Shown piece by piece: positions 1 through 11,710 of a stretch of 64,000 bases of DNA. A program made the translations under genes and the position numbers. This DNA comes from Epiperipatus broadwayi. Lineage: Eukaryota > Onychophora > Udeonychophora > Euonychophora > Peripatidae. How positions within the stretch are numbered: position 1 is the first letter of the stretch; the number at the start of each line of letters is the position of its first letter. The stretch lies in NCBI GenBank assembly GCA_028023455.1, contig JAQFVV010006295.1, positions 1,302,001 through 1,366,000 on the forward strand, read 5' to 3'. The notes under the pieces were generated by a model. That model made no database searches, had not been told where the DNA came from, and worked only from the letters and a program-made list of their open reading frames with translations.

Positions 1-929
1 ATTATATCAATGTTGTATTGTTTCTGTATGATATTTGACTTAGAATTAATAATAATCTTAATAAATGAAACTCTGTCTCTATTTAATTATTTTATATGAT
101 TTTTAAGTTTTTGAATATATTAATTAATCTATTAAATATTTTAATCATTATTTATAAAACTACTGTTTGTATATATTTACATAATACCAATGATTTTTAA
201 AAGCAATTTTTATAAAGTATATAAAAAAAAAAACCCATAATTTTTAAATTATTACTATCACATACCCACATAAATTTATTTTTACTTGTTTAGGTGTGAA
301 TTAATATTTTAATATATATAAGCAGTTAATATGCAATTGAAACTTTAAATAATGATAATGATTTAGGGAACCTTATTACTTTATGATATGGCTGTAAAGA
401 TCAAAACTCTAAAGTTGAAACTTTAAATATGAGATTCTAGAATATAAAAACTTACTTAGTATCATATGATTGTAATTAGAAGGAATTTGAATTGAGACTT
501 TCAATATATTTGATAACTTTCGGTAATCCATGTGATGTCAAAAGTAATTATTATGTATGTACAAAAAATATAATTTGTGCAATGCATGTGCTGTGTAAAA
601 ATGCAATTTTGTATTTACGATATGTGGTTTATTAACAGATGTTGTATTTTTTTTTTTTTAGTTATACATAATAATTTAATGTAAGTAGTAGCTATACATA
701 TTACTCTGCACCAATAAAGGTAAATTACTTAGTTATTTGATCAAAAGATTATAAAAACATTTTTTTGCAATAGAATAAAATTGATGAATATATATTTGCC
801 TCAAGAAAAATTATACCAAGGGAGATTCAAAACACACTGAACAATTTTATCTGAACTAACTGTTTAAAAAGATTGCAGAGAAGCAATTTTTTTCATAATT
901 ACAATAAACATTAATTTTTCTGTACCTTT
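1..929. other. AT-rich DNA, no gene seen
   Basis: I see only AT-rich DNA with short A/T runs, for example a T run near 650-660. No ORF, repeat pair or RNA gene can be supported here. Confidence 0.6.
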
Positions 930-937
930 ATTTAGAC

Positions 938-1832
938 CAAGGGTGGACAACCTCTTGCCTGTAGGCTATGTCTGGTCCTTAAAATCTCTCAATTCATTTC
1001 CATAATTTTCATAAATGTATATATAAAATGAACCTGTATAAAACTTCTATTTAAATGCACATAGTGCAATGCAAATATTGAGTTAAAAGTAAAATATTTA
1101 TTTAAGTACATCTTTTTCTCTCTCCAATCTTTATAATAGTTTTAGTTTATTCTGTCAGAGATGCAATATTCCAACAAATTATTTATATAATGTGGCCTAT
1201 CTGACTACGAATTCAATCTATGATGCTAAGATCATTTTGTTTGTTTTTATAATGATATTTGCAAAGTATAACGAGCAAAAATAAAACTCAAATATTATTT
1301 AATTTTATTATTGTTATTTTGCTTTTTTTTGCTACATGGAGTAAGATTGACACAGGAAATTATACATTTGAAAGGAAATGGATCAAAGAATTTTATGAGA
1401 GCAAGTTTGTTAAAAAAAAAAAAAAAAGGGTGAAAATTTGAAACAATTTTCAGAAGGAAGGTTAAAATTTACTATATTCTAACTGCTGTACAATCAACTT
1501 GTCCAGAACGTAAAAAGAAATTTGAGAATATATGCTGCAAAGATAGATTCATGATGAACCAGAAAATTTGTCATTAAATGTGGAACTGCCATTAATAATA
1601 ATGAAGTTGTTTTATGTTTAATTCACAAAAAAATTATGATCCTCATTTAAGAGGAAAAATGATATTGGTCTGCCAGTTGAAAAGTTGTCCACTTTAATGA
1701 TTAGAGGTAAATTAATTAAATTTTTGATCAAATATAGTAGGTTAATTTTTAAATCGATAATTTTGTGTAGTCTGCAAATGAGATTGTAAATATTCAAATG
1801 GTCCTTGGCAGAAAAAAGGTTCTCCACTCCTG
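938..1832. mobile_element. hAT-like DNA transposon relic
   Basis: The left end reads CAAGGGTGGACAACCT and the reverse complement of the right end reads CAGGAGTGGAGAACCT, an imperfect 16-bp terminal inverted repeat of the CAGGGGTGG type common in hAT elements. The 8 bases outside each end, atttagac (930-937) and acttagat (1833-1840), agree at 6 of 8 positions, as expected for an aged 8-bp target duplication. The ~895-bp interior is AT-rich with no recognisable transposase, so this is probably a non-autonomous derivative. Short ORFs at 1259-1441 (+) and 1618-1860 (-) lie in or across it and look like chance. The superfamily rests on the ends and the duplication only. Confidence 0.55.
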
Positions 1833-1904
1833 ACTTAGATGCTTTCATATCCACTTTCATTTAGCATTATTTCCAAAGAAAGAATTTATAATATATAGGG
1901 ATTT

Positions 1905-2580
1905 TTTTTTCTTAGAACTCCACCAGTCTTTGTCCTCTTTCAATTCTTTCATTACATCTCATATTTTAATACCAGTTCTAACATTAAAATCTCCCATGAC
2001 AATTTTTAAACTTGTTTGATCTGATCAAAAGACTTTTGTACATCCGTATAAAAATCCTCTACTTTTTCATCACAATGACAATATATTGGAATTTAAACCT
2101 GAATTATCTGCATTTGTAAACCTGAATTATCTGCATTTGATATTTTTCATTAAGTTGAATTACTAATCTTGCCACTCTGTCTGGTACTTCATAAATTCCC
2201 ACATTTAAGTTTTTATTTATAATGAATTCTACTGCACTTTTGCTTCCAATATTTATGCCTTTGTAATATAGTAGATGTCCACATTTTAAATCGTCTCTTT
2301 ATCTTTTCTTCTAACTTCATAAAGTTCAACAACGTCTCATTTAATGTTAGATAGTTTTTCCAATTCATGCAATTTTTTTCATTTGAAAAGTGATCTGCAG
2401 TTGTAAATATCTAAATAAAAGTTCATCATCAAAGCAGATTCTTATTGCCTCTCTCTTCATCCACCAATTGCTCCCTTGACCAGAAACTTTACAGCCACCT
2501 GGGTTTAAGGGCCATAATTTAGTTTTGTTTCTCATGATTGTAGAAAAAAGTTCATTCATGCATACCTTCATCCTGCCTTC
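1905..2580 (-). mobile_element. RTE-type LINE fragment, endonuclease domain (decayed)
   Basis: Read on the minus strand, this contains the apurinic-like endonuclease of an RTE-clade non-LTR retrotransposon. From 5' to 3' one can read a CGHLLYYKG-like segment (~2285-2260), a VPDRVARLVIQLNEKYQM segment (~2190-2140), then IIQVY, and the catalytic IVMGDFN motif at 1983-2006, followed by a KELKEDKDWW segment near 1920-1960. GDFN is the conserved Asp/Asn motif of this nuclease family. Frames change several times, there are stops, and a 22-bp direct duplication (2095-2139) interrupts the domain. A 68-codon open frame at 2365-2571 (-) lies upstream and may be N-terminal sequence. No RT domain follows, so the copy is a dead fragment. 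Related copies lie at 10589-11710 and 25440-27890. Confidence 0.8.
2095..2139. repeat. 22-bp direct tandem duplication
   Basis: The 22-mer beginning aaacctgaattatctgc occurs at 2095-2116 and again at 2118-2139, separated by one T. It falls inside the endonuclease remnant just after its IIQVY segment and shifts the frame, so it arose after the LINE copy inserted. Confidence 0.9.
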
Positions 2581-2599
2581 AACTGAAATTGCAATTAAA

Positions 2600-3220
2600 A
2601 GCTATCAGGTAATTCAAAAGAAAGGCTATGATGATTTTTGATCTTAAACTCAGATAAAAAGTCAATAAACTCTCCATACTGACTGATATATGTTGGTAAG
2701 CAGTTTATTCATGCTTGCATGCTATGTATAAATAATCAAATAGTAATAGCAGTTGGATTTTCCTGGTTCTAAAGAACTCAAAAGAGGAATCAAAGGGTCT
2801 TCTGTACTTAATCTCTAGGCCATTGTAAATTTATGATATACTTTGACATTTTTTTTGTGAAACATTCTTTTTACATTTGTTTCAGAAGAGCTTAATGGAC
2901 ATTTAATTTTTTTCAAAATTAATTATTAATACGAAAATTTATTATACATATTTGTAAATAAATAAATAACTCGGATTATATGTAACTGAACAGGAAATAA
3001 CTGAAACTTCCAATAAGTTACATCATGCTTGCAATCCTATCACAATCATCCATCAGCCCAGAAGTGAGATCAACCTGTCTGACCAGAGATACATTAGAAA
3101 CATACACTTTGTCAAGCAATTCATATAGCATATATCATTTCAACTTTATATATACATTATTTCTAGAGAAACACTAACTTTAATTTTTTTTTTAGTATAA
3201 TTTTTTTAAAATTACGATTC
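2600..3220. other. AT-rich DNA, no gene seen
   Basis: No coding or RNA feature is supported. The 5' side may still contain weak, unrecognisable LINE sequence upstream of the endonuclease fragment. Confidence 0.5.
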
Positions 3221-3225
3221 TATTA

Positions 3226-3480
3226 CAGATTACCGAAACATATGATCAAAGGTATGTGAAATGGATAAATGATCCCAAGATGTGCATTTCATGCTGAACC
3301 GGCACTCATCAGTTGACCTAGATCACAATCTTTTACACATATCTTCATCATTTGTTTAGTATATATATATAGATAACAAATATAATTTAATTGACAGGTT
3401 TCAAATTTTCTGCAGTACAACATTAATATAATCCACTCTAATGGAAATATATTAATAACTGTACTAATCATTTATCAACC
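3226..3480. repeat. R1 dispersed repeat, copy a
   Basis: This segment aligns by eye with parts of 45990-47060 and, in reverse orientation, with 40060-40290. Shared blocks include aacatatgatcaaagg, cccaagatgtgcat, ctgaaccggcactcatcag, cctagatcacaatc, tacacatatcttcatca, and a 3' part ending aatggaaatatattaataa. No protein is encoded. On the minus strand it contains CTGATGA, a small hairpin and GAAA in hammerhead-like order, but without the other hammerhead parts (see findings). It is a member of an unnamed repeat family, possibly a non-autonomous DNA transposon. Confidence 0.7.
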
Positions 3481-3489
3481 TAGACATTA

Positions 3490-3828
3490 TTGTTAACTCA
3501 AATAAGTTATTATTATTATGATGATGATGATACTTTAAAAAGGACCTTTATTCAGACTAGAAGAGCATGTTACATTAATACTTTCCATATACATGTGTTT
3601 ACATTGATGTTCCTGAGGATTACGTATATTGTGTATATCTAAGTTCTTTACAAATCTTTACAGATATTAAGTGGGTGAGCGATAGATTGTTTGCTATAGG
3701 TTATGATACTAAATTTATATAGCATTTATTAGTTGTTTTTTTTAATTACATTGGTTTTCTTTAAGTTATTTCTCAATGTTATCTTATTTACATTGGGATA
3801 ATTAAGACATATCTATACGATATATATA
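3490..3828. other. AT-rich DNA with short simple repeats
   Basis: Contains a short ATT/ATG-rich run near 3510-3530 and (TA)n near 3820-3830. No gene seen. Confidence 0.5.
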
Positions 3829-3830
3829 TA

Positions 3831-5026
3831 CACACCCGGGTCTCATTTTATGTGATAGATAGGTTCCTCAGAAAACACGCGCAAACGAAATCGTGCAAAA
3901 ATAGACGTAACTTACATTGAAAAAGGGGGGATGCGGTCTGTGATTTTTCAAAATTTGCATAAAAGCAAAGCACCAACGTAAAATTATTTTAAAATTCGCG
4001 CAAAAAAAATAAGGAAATAAAATATGACTGATAAAAAATTTCAAATTTGAAAAAAATTGATACAAGACAAACTTTTTTTAACTATAATATTTAATTTTAT
4101 TCAAAGTATATTTTTATGCATAATTTACAGTACAGCAATTTACATTTTTTTATACATGTTTTAATTATTATCGCTATTTGCCCAAAAACACTTTCGTTTG
4201 CAAACTAGTAAAAAATCAGATTTTCATGTGATGTGATGTATTTGGCTTCTCCTTAAATGAAGTTAAGAATATCTCAGCAATTATTCTCACAAGAGGAAAT
4301 ACAACTAGCGCCAAGTTCACTCTCATGTTGTGTTAATGGTTTTCTGTTGACGACGACGATGATTTTATTAATTGTTTATGAACTTAGACTTATGGTAATA
4401 AAAAAACATTTATTCACCACTGCTGGGAAAAATTTAATTAAAACTAACAACTAAAAATTAAATTCTTATTTTTGTCTTTAATTTTCAATTCCGTTTAAAA
4501 ATCAAATTTCGTTTTACATCACATTAATTTCAAGTCACCCGTAAGTAATTTTTAAATTGTTAATTACAATTAAAAATCAGATTTTAATTTTTAATTGTGC
4601 TTACTGCTATTACTGACCTTTTAAAAATAAACTTTTGGACATTAAATGATTAATAATTGATTACGTTCTTTTTTAAAAAGCAAAAACAGAATGTGATTTA
4701 AAATGCAAAATTAACACGCACAATGTTTGAACAAATTTACATTATAATCTTGTAAAATTTAATGTGTGTATACATAAAATGTGGAAATCATGATTTTAAT
4801 TTCATTATTGCATAAAATCTTACTATTATAAAGCACTGAAAATATTGAAATTACTAAGATGAAAGTAGAATTCCAATAATGTGCTATTACTTTCAATATA
4901 ACATAAGTGCGTGAAATTTATTATTTAAAGTAATAGTGCATTATCGGAGGTCGACTTCCGGTGAAACACGAATCGCGTAACTTCAAAATCGTGTTAAATA
5001 AGTCCACATAAAAAGAGACCCAGGCA
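3831..5026. mobile_element. pogo/Tigger-like non-autonomous transposon, copy 1
   Basis: The ends are inverted repeats: CACCCGGGTCTCATTTTATG on the left and, reverse-complemented, TGCCTGGGTCTCTTTTTATG on the right. The sequence inside the TIR, with ...TAGATAGGTTCCTCAGAAAA and gaaatcgtgcaaaaa, resembles the ends of pogo/Tigger elements of the Tc1/mariner superfamily. TA dinucleotides lie at both borders (3829-3830; 5027-5028). The interior is ~1.2 kb of AT-rich DNA without a transposase frame; small ORFs at 3868-4065 (-) and 4257-4454 (+) are not convincing genes. A second copy at 43510-44632 shares both the ends and the interior, which fixes the element borders. Confidence 0.8.
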
Positions 5027-5059
5027 TATATGCTTTGTAACAGTCTGTTAGTCTTTAGA

Positions 5060-5760
5060 TATTAGTTTTGTGAGTTGGGGTATGTTTCTACTGACAATAT
5101 TTTATATGTTTTATTATTACCTATCAATTCTTGGGTTTTGTGATGTCCATTTTCTTGAATTCTCTTTTCGAATATATTGAGTGATTTAAGAAATGGCAGA
5201 ACTATTAGAGATTTGAGCATTATTTTATGAGTGATGCCGTGAAAATGTCTGGTTGTGCTATTTTATTGTCTGTGTTTTTTAATTGTGCTAATTGTTATGA
5301 AATTTTGATGTATGCTACCTTGTATTATTGCCAAAAGCGAATGTGCACCAAAATACATAGAGGGCAAAAGTTGCTGTAGGGGTGGATCTTCTGCAGAATG
5401 TGCTGATTACATTTTGTAGGGAGATGTTTGTTTGTCTGTATGAATTAGTTATTTCATGCTGAATATTGTTTAATGCCAAGCAGTTGTAAAACAGATGTTG
5501 TTGAGTTTCTTCTGCTTGGTGATATAGTGTGCAGAAGGGGTTTACTTTTGTATACAAGCATCTGTATCTTAGAAAGTATGATGTTGGTAAGGCATATAGA
5601 TTTAGTCTGAGGAAATCAAAAAAAATTGGACTCCATGGACCATTTTTAAAAATTTTTAAGCAGCTGTCTGTTGTTTATTTCGAGCATCTGGATGGAAATA
5701 TCTGGTGCATGTCCCAGGTATACCAGTGCACAGATCTGCCAATATGAATATTTTGTTCTT
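5060..5760 (-). mobile_element. LINE fragment, reverse transcriptase C-terminus with zf-RVT-like motif
   Basis: On the minus strand an open stretch from ~5645 to 5315 reads as the C-terminal end of a non-LTR retrotransposon polyprotein. It has an FFDFLRLNLYALPTSYFLRY-like segment and then a cysteine/histidine motif, PFCTLYHQAEETQQHLFYNC. This matches the zinc-binding element after the RT domain of many LINEs, usually C-x2-C followed by H and C. Here the second cysteine is tyrosine, so the finger is damaged. A ~25-residue tail follows and then a stop near 5315; further reading toward 5060 has several stops. RT catalytic motifs are absent from the preserved part. It is not the RTE family found elsewhere in the window. 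Confidence 0.7.
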
Positions 5761-5769
5761 GTTTGCAAT

Positions 5770-7840
5770 GATATTTGAGTAAATGTGGTTCTAAACTGGT
5801 TGATGATAGGTAGCACATATATTTCTTACAGTAACAATTATCAATATATCTTAATATAACATTTTAATAAAACTGAATATTTAAATTCTCTAAAATAATG
5901 ATTGCAAAAATATTTTTTTGCATTAATGAAGCAACATTTTTCTGTGGATTTTTATTTGTGCTACTTTGAATAAAACTGAATACTCTTAGATCAATCCCCC
6001 TGATTCATGGTCATCGTACAGTTTGATTGATTTTTGTAATTTACATAAAGTGCTAACTAAAATAAAAAATCAGTAGGCAGCAAACTAGTTTGTTTATTTA
6101 ATATTGAAAAAAAAAAAGCCATTCGTTTGATCTCAAAATTCATTTCTTTTTTTAATATTTCCATTTGCAATATGGATTTGATTGATCAAAATCTGATTAT
6201 TTTTTTTTTTTGCATTAGAACACATTGATAAAGTCTGTTTTACGAAATTGTTGTCTTCCTTAACTGAAATGGATATTGTGTTAAAAGCATAAAAAAAGCT
6301 CATTTGAAGTTTTAATGAAAATCTTGTTTTTTTTTATCTTTTATGAAATTATGCAAAACTACTTTTGTATAGTTATCAGTATTTAAAAACAATCTTTGTA
6401 AATAAATATTATTGTATAATAATGTTCATTATGTAATAATGTTCATGTTACATTCCAAAATCTGATTTTAACTTAAGTTGAGAATAATAGATATTTTTAA
6501 TAATCATCTGCAGTTTGAGATTTTATTTACATTTAATTTATAATTTCATTGTATAATACTGCTTGTTTTGTTGTTCTTTTGTGTGTGGGCGTGGGTTGGG
6601 GGGGGGGGGGTAAATTGTTGGTGAAAGATCAATACTACAGTTTTGGAATTACGTTTGACAATTATCTGAGGGCTTTAGAAATAGTTCGGAATAAAAAAAA
6701 AACAAGTGCTCTTGGGATGCTTTAGCAGGGTTTTAAGGGCCAGAATTATTTCCAATAAATGTTTGTCAAAGGCGATTAACCATATTTCAAATAATAACGA
6801 TATATTGGGTTATAATGCTAAAACTTTATATTGAAGCAATTGCCTTCTGCATCAATGTTGAATTTTCTAACCCTTAATGAAATGGACAACATAATTCACA
6901 TGCATCAATAGAATATGTGAAATAATTAATAGTTTAATATTAATTTTGCCACAGATTAAAATGTACACTATTTGGGCAATATATATATATTCACAACTTT
7001 CTTATTATAAATAAGCAAAATATAGAGCTAAATTGAAAAATTCTATTGTATATAATGATCAATAAATAAATGACATTTTCAAAAAGAATTTGGTCTTTAT
7101 TAAAGACAATATGTCAAATATGGTGCAGATTTTTTTAAACAATAAAATTGTGTATGGAATTTAAATTCTGTTTGGTAAACAACTTAAACGCTACATCAAA
7201 ACATCTTAAAATTAATCTATATTTTTAGTTTTACAGGTAGCCATTGAATTATTAATAAGGGAATAATTTGATAGTGCAAACTTTTTTTTTATCACTCCAA
7301 TTAAATTTGACATTTATTATCATTGATATATATTTTTGTTTCTGATTTAATTCCATTTTACTTTGATATATGTAAAGACTCATACAAGTTACTGCAATAG
7401 TTATTTAATAAATAGTTCAGAGTTGTTGCTTCAATAAATATTTGTTAATAATATTAAACCAGTTTTGTCTATTTGTGATTTTGCAAAAGTCACATATTGA
7501 TGTTTATGATCTAATCTTGTATCAGACTTTTTTGTCATCTGTAGAGACTAAAATAAATAATATATTTGACCCCTTAGTTTTGAGATAGAATGCTTTTTCT
7601 TTCATCTTCTCTTCAGTAATACTAGTGCTAGCTATTTACTTGTGTGGTTTAGAGCATATATATAAACTATCATGCATAAAGTTAATAGGAAAGTTATGCA
7701 AATAAATTACACACCTATATTTAACATTACTATATAACAGGAGTCATTTGAATAGTGATACTAGGAGTTGGGAGATGACTGAATATAATAATGTTAAAAA
7801 TTGATATGTAAAATATAGATATATAATCTTGGACAGTAAA
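5770..7840. other. AT-rich DNA with an isolated poly-G tract
   Basis: No gene is supported. A G run of about a dozen bases at ~6598-6610, preceded by a TG-rich stretch, stands out in otherwise AT-rich DNA. There is a short (TA)n near 6980. Confidence 0.55.
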
Positions 7841-7843
7841 TTT

Positions 7844-7916
7844 TTATCTGAGATGACTAGTAATGATGCTACTACTGTCTTAATTTATAATATTATTGTA
7901 GCTTCACCTCAGATAA
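7844..7916. repeat. Small imperfect foldback
   Basis: TTATCTGAGATGA at the left pairs with its near-perfect inverse TCACCTCAGATAA at the right, enclosing ~45 bases. This resembles a very small MITE, but no target duplication is evident. Confidence 0.4.
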
Positions 7917-8940
7917 CAAAAAAATGGCTGAAATATTTTTTTTCTTCCTAGCTATTGAATGATTTAATAATTTATTTTAAACACTTAACCACACTACCAA
8001 ATGTAAATTAAGGTGCTTTTTTCATATTATTTTAGATTGAACTTTGATTTGAATATTTGTTGCTTATGTTTTTTGGTACATTGGGAAAAAAAAGATTTGA
8101 AATATCCAAGATAATAACATTTATCTTACTTAAAATAAATATTTAGTGTATGTAGTTCACACTTGTTAGAATATTTAATATATAGAACATGATGTATATT
8201 AGTCTTTTAAATGCTTCTGCAGTATAGAGTACATCTTATTTTATTATTGAAGACTTATTTTATTTTTGTTAAAAATTTGAATATGCAGTCCATAAAAATG
8301 TTTTAATTACATTTAATTGCTTTAGCACAAGGTATAGTATTTAAAATAAATTATTAGGAAATGAGTTCATTTTTAAACGTTTTAAATCACATTAGTTATT
8401 AAAATGCCTTATTGGTTTACAATTTTTTTTTTTAATAATTCCTTTGCAAATTGCAATATATTATATATTAAGATGTAGCTACATTGTCTCAAATTTACAT
8501 AGATATTATGGGTGTGAAAGTTATATATGAAAAAGAAAGGAAGTATTGATAGTTTTGACTTGCATGTAGCTTGGATGAAACTTTTGAGAATTCTATAAAT
8601 AAGTGAATAATTGATGAAGATAAGACCTGAATTATCTCTTGAAATGCATGTGCAATGCTTGATAAGATTGGTGGTAAGAGAAGAGCATGACTAACAATAA
8701 ATGGATGATCTCCTTTATCACAATAGTGAATGTATCTTTGAGATGCTTGAAAAACCAAACAGACAATAAGTCATTCTGAATAAATGCTATTCATAAGATC
8801 ATGAAGAATTGACATGGACTGTATGTAACTTAAGTAAAAGTAACTATTTTTAAAATAATAATATTTAATCTACCAACATATTTTATTATATTAATTTATA
8901 ATGTTTAGCCATGATTAAATTGCATTGTTTTAAAGTCATA
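7917..8940. other. AT-rich DNA, no supported gene
   Basis: An 87-codon minus-strand ORF (8495-8758) has reasonable composition but no recognisable domain, and I do not call it a gene. Confidence 0.5.
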
Positions 8941-8941
8941 T

Positions 8942-8998
8942 GAATGGATTAGTATTAGTTGTATCCAATTTATTATTCAACCAATATTAATCCATTCA
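8942..8998. repeat. 57-bp hairpin
   Basis: GAATGGATTAGTATTAGTTG pairs with CAACCAATATTAATCCATTC (two mismatches) around a ~17-base AT loop. It could be a minimal foldback element or a stem-loop in a transcript. No copy was noticed elsewhere in the window. Confidence 0.55.
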
Positions 8999-9835
8999 TC
9001 TGATAAAACGGGGGCAAATCATAAAAGTTCAATTACTAAAATATTCTATGAGATTTCACAATAATCTTAATTTCTAATATCAACATATATTTGAAATAGA
9101 TAGAAGATATTGAATTTCTCTGCTTCTGGAAAATATAGTTTTATAGAAATAAAAGAGTAATTTAAATATGAATGATCCCATTATAGTTTCTACAGTTAAT
9201 ATACCTAAAGCCAATTAAAGAACTGGAAAATATTTTTCTTTCTTTAATTATTGATAGATTTTTAACACTTGGTAATCATTCTAGTTTTATTTTATATTTT
9301 GTTTATGGTGACAATTGGTTTCACTAAAAAAAAAAAAAAATGAATTAGATCTTTTATGATTGCAAATGAATAGCTGAAAATGCATTTTCAAATTAATTAA
9401 ATGTCACTTTTTTTTCTTCTGTAAAATGTCAGTTTGTTTAGCTCATTATGGTAAGTAATTTAAGAGATTGATTTGTAATACAACAGAAGCTTAGTAAATA
9501 ATTACCTTAATGAATTTTAAAACCCAACATATATTAAAACTTAAACTGATTGCATATATATATATGTTTATGATGTACAGTGTATAGACAAAGTAATAAA
9601 AGTGCATGTGTAGGACTGTAATGTACACCAAAAATTAGTTGTATTTTGTATTAGTATGGAATTATAAAAAAATCGACTAAAGGAAAGAGCAGCCATTTTT
9701 GAATGGAAGTCATAACTCAGAGTTGTTAAGGGATATTAAATTATCACTTGATTTTCTCACTTGAAAATGCCATTCATAATGGATTTTTTTCAATAATAAG
9801 GCTTTCTACCTTTGTCCTTTATTCCATATGGATAG
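8999..9835. other. AT-rich DNA, no gene seen
   Basis: Only short A runs (for example 9328-9341) and (TA)n near 9555 are visible. Confidence 0.5.
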
Positions 9836-10138
9836 TGATGGGGGGGAAAAAAGTCTTGGGGGAACCCCCCCCCCAACCAACACCTTTTTTTTTTCAAAAA
9901 CCCAAAAAAAAAAAAAAACACGACCCCCGCCCCCCCCCTAGACTATGTTGTTGGCTCGTCTGGTTTTTTTTTTTTTTTTTCTTTTTCTTTTAATCCCTCC
10001 CACCCCACCTACATAAAAAAAAAATTAATTAAAAAAAAAAAAAATTATTTTTATAATAAAAAAAAAAAATAAAATAAAAAAATTTTTATTCTCTTCACTA
10101 ACCAACCAAAAAAAAAAAAAACTCTTTAATAATATATC

Positions 10139-10170
<32 letters not shown>

Positions 10171-10200
10171 TTTTATATTTTTTTTTTTTTTAATTTTAAT
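9836..10200. repeat. Homopolymer-dominated low-complexity block
   Basis: The block is a succession of G, C, T and A runs of about 6 to 27 bases, starting with gggggg/aaaaaa/ccccccccc near 9841-9880 and ending in long A and T runs near 10139-10190. The overlapping 81-codon ORF (9748-9993) ends in a run of phenylalanines read from poly-T and is not a gene. The texture differs sharply from the flanks and is matched only at 60706-61740. A low-accuracy consensus segment is as likely as a genuine repeat. Confidence 0.7.
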
Positions 10201-10578
10201 TTTTGAATATTCAAAAACAGCTCACACATTTAGCAGGCCATTTTTTTTCTTCCTCAGATGAATATTTGTAAGAGATAGACAAATTAGAATTTTATTATCT
10301 GATAAGTGTAATATTATTTGGAAGGTCTGCACTGTGAAATAAACCTAGTCTTTCAAAAATTTTGAAATAATCAGAAAAGTGATATTTCCATGCAGAATAA
10401 TGTTTAAATGCAAAAAATACCATGTTGTAGCTATTCAAATCATGATATCTTCATCATCATGTTTCACAATTAGAAAATATCAACTGACATATGCATATTT
10501 TGACGCTTGCTCGACATATGCTACTCTGGCAATTGGGAAAATATAAATGATGGATAATTTGATCATATATTTTCAAGT
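10201..10578. other. AT-rich DNA before the RTE insertion
   Basis: No gene or repeat pair recognised. Confidence 0.5.
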
Positions 10579-10588
10579 ATTCATTATT
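10579..10588. repeat. Candidate target-site duplication, left
   Basis: attcattatt here is repeated exactly at 11711-11720, the two ends of the truncated RTE copy. Confidence 0.6.
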
Positions 10589-11710
10589 ATTATATTCAGG
10601 TATTGAGAGAAGTTATTGAAAGGACAAATGAATATGAGTTGCCATTATGCTTTGGATTTGTAGATTATGAAAAGGTATTTGATTCTATAAACATTTCTTT
10701 AGTGATTAAAGCATTGGATCATCAAGGTGTAGATTCAAGATATTGTCATATTTTAAAGAATATTTATAAAAATGCAACAGCAACAATTAGATTACATAAT
10801 GGTACTAGGAAAGTCAACATTGAGAAGTGTAAGACAGGGTGATTCCATATCTCCAAAACTTGTTACAGCAGTACTGCAAGAAGTATTTTGTGGATTAAAA
10901 TGGGAAGCTAAAGGAGTGAAAGTAAATGGAGATTATTTAAGTCATTTAGATTTTGCAGATGTAGTTGTTTTTGCAAATAATGCTTTAGAGCTGCAGGAAA
11001 TGTTGCAGGAGTTATCAGATGAAAGTAGGACTAAAGATAAATATTAAAAAGACTAAAGTAATGTTCCATGGTTTTTCTCCCAAATATGAAAATAAAGATT
11101 GATTATGATGAGTTAGAGGAAGTTAACAGCTATAAATACTTTGGTCAGATTATTAATAGAGATGGAAACCTAATGGATCAAATTATCATAGAATTAAACT
11201 TGGTTGGAGTGTTTTTGGTAAAAATAACTTGATACTAAAAGGAAATATGCCTGTGTTTGAAAATGAAGGTTTTTAATAAATGTGTTTTACCAGTTCTTAC
11301 TTATGGATCCGAGACTTGGACACTTAATAGAAGAGCAATGCAGAGACTTTCAGACCATTCAAAGAAGTATGGAGAAATGCATGTTAGGAGTAACAAGAAG
11401 AGATTGAAAATGCAATATATGGGTAAGAGAACAAACAGGTATTACTGACCTCATTACAAAAATTAAAAGACTGAAATGGAGTTGGGCTGGACATATTGCT
11501 AGAAGAGATGATAATAGATGGACAATTGAAATCTTAACCTGGATTCCAAGAGATTGTAAAAAGACCCAGAAAGAGACCATATGTGAGATGGATGGATGAA
11601 ATAAAGTGTGTAGAGGTGATGTGGAGAAGAGAAGCTAAAGATAAGAGAAAATGGATTGAACTTGTAGAGACCTTTATCCTGCAATGAATTGATAATGGTT
11701 GATGATGATG
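10589..11710 (+). mobile_element. RTE-type LINE, 5'-truncated RT copy (pseudogene)
   Basis: The region encodes the RT domain to the C-terminus of an RTE-clade retrotransposon, broken into at least four frame segments. Motif A is read as FVDYEKVFDS (~10659-10688). Motif B is RQGDSISPKL (~10834-10863) after a frameshift. Motif C reads DFADVVVFA (~10951-10977), where the usual FADD has lost its second Asp, so this copy would be catalytically dead. Then come a NALELQEMLQELSDES segment, LPVLTYGSETWTLN (~11288-11330), a WAGHIARRDDNRW segment (~11485-11523) and an RPYVRWMDEIK-like segment (~11575-11605). The 3' end is (GAT)n, as is usual for RTE elements and as in the copy at 27890. Homology starts abruptly in the RT, consistent with truncation during target-primed reverse transcription. 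Confidence 0.9.

Noticed and set aside
5529-5747. 72-codon + strand ORF
   Set aside because: Shadow of the minus-strand LINE C-terminus, which has a recognisable motif.
8495-8758. 87-codon minus-strand ORF with fairly protein-like composition
   Set aside because: No recognisable domain, no splice signals in matching phase, no homologue in the window; ORFs of this size occur in AT-rich DNA by chance.
9430-9455. 18-bp microexon between a cag and a gtaagt
   Set aside because: Signals this short are expected by chance in T-rich DNA, and there is no coding support.
9748-9993. 81-codon ORF with proline and phenylalanine runs
   Set aside because: Reads through C and T homopolymers of a suspect block.
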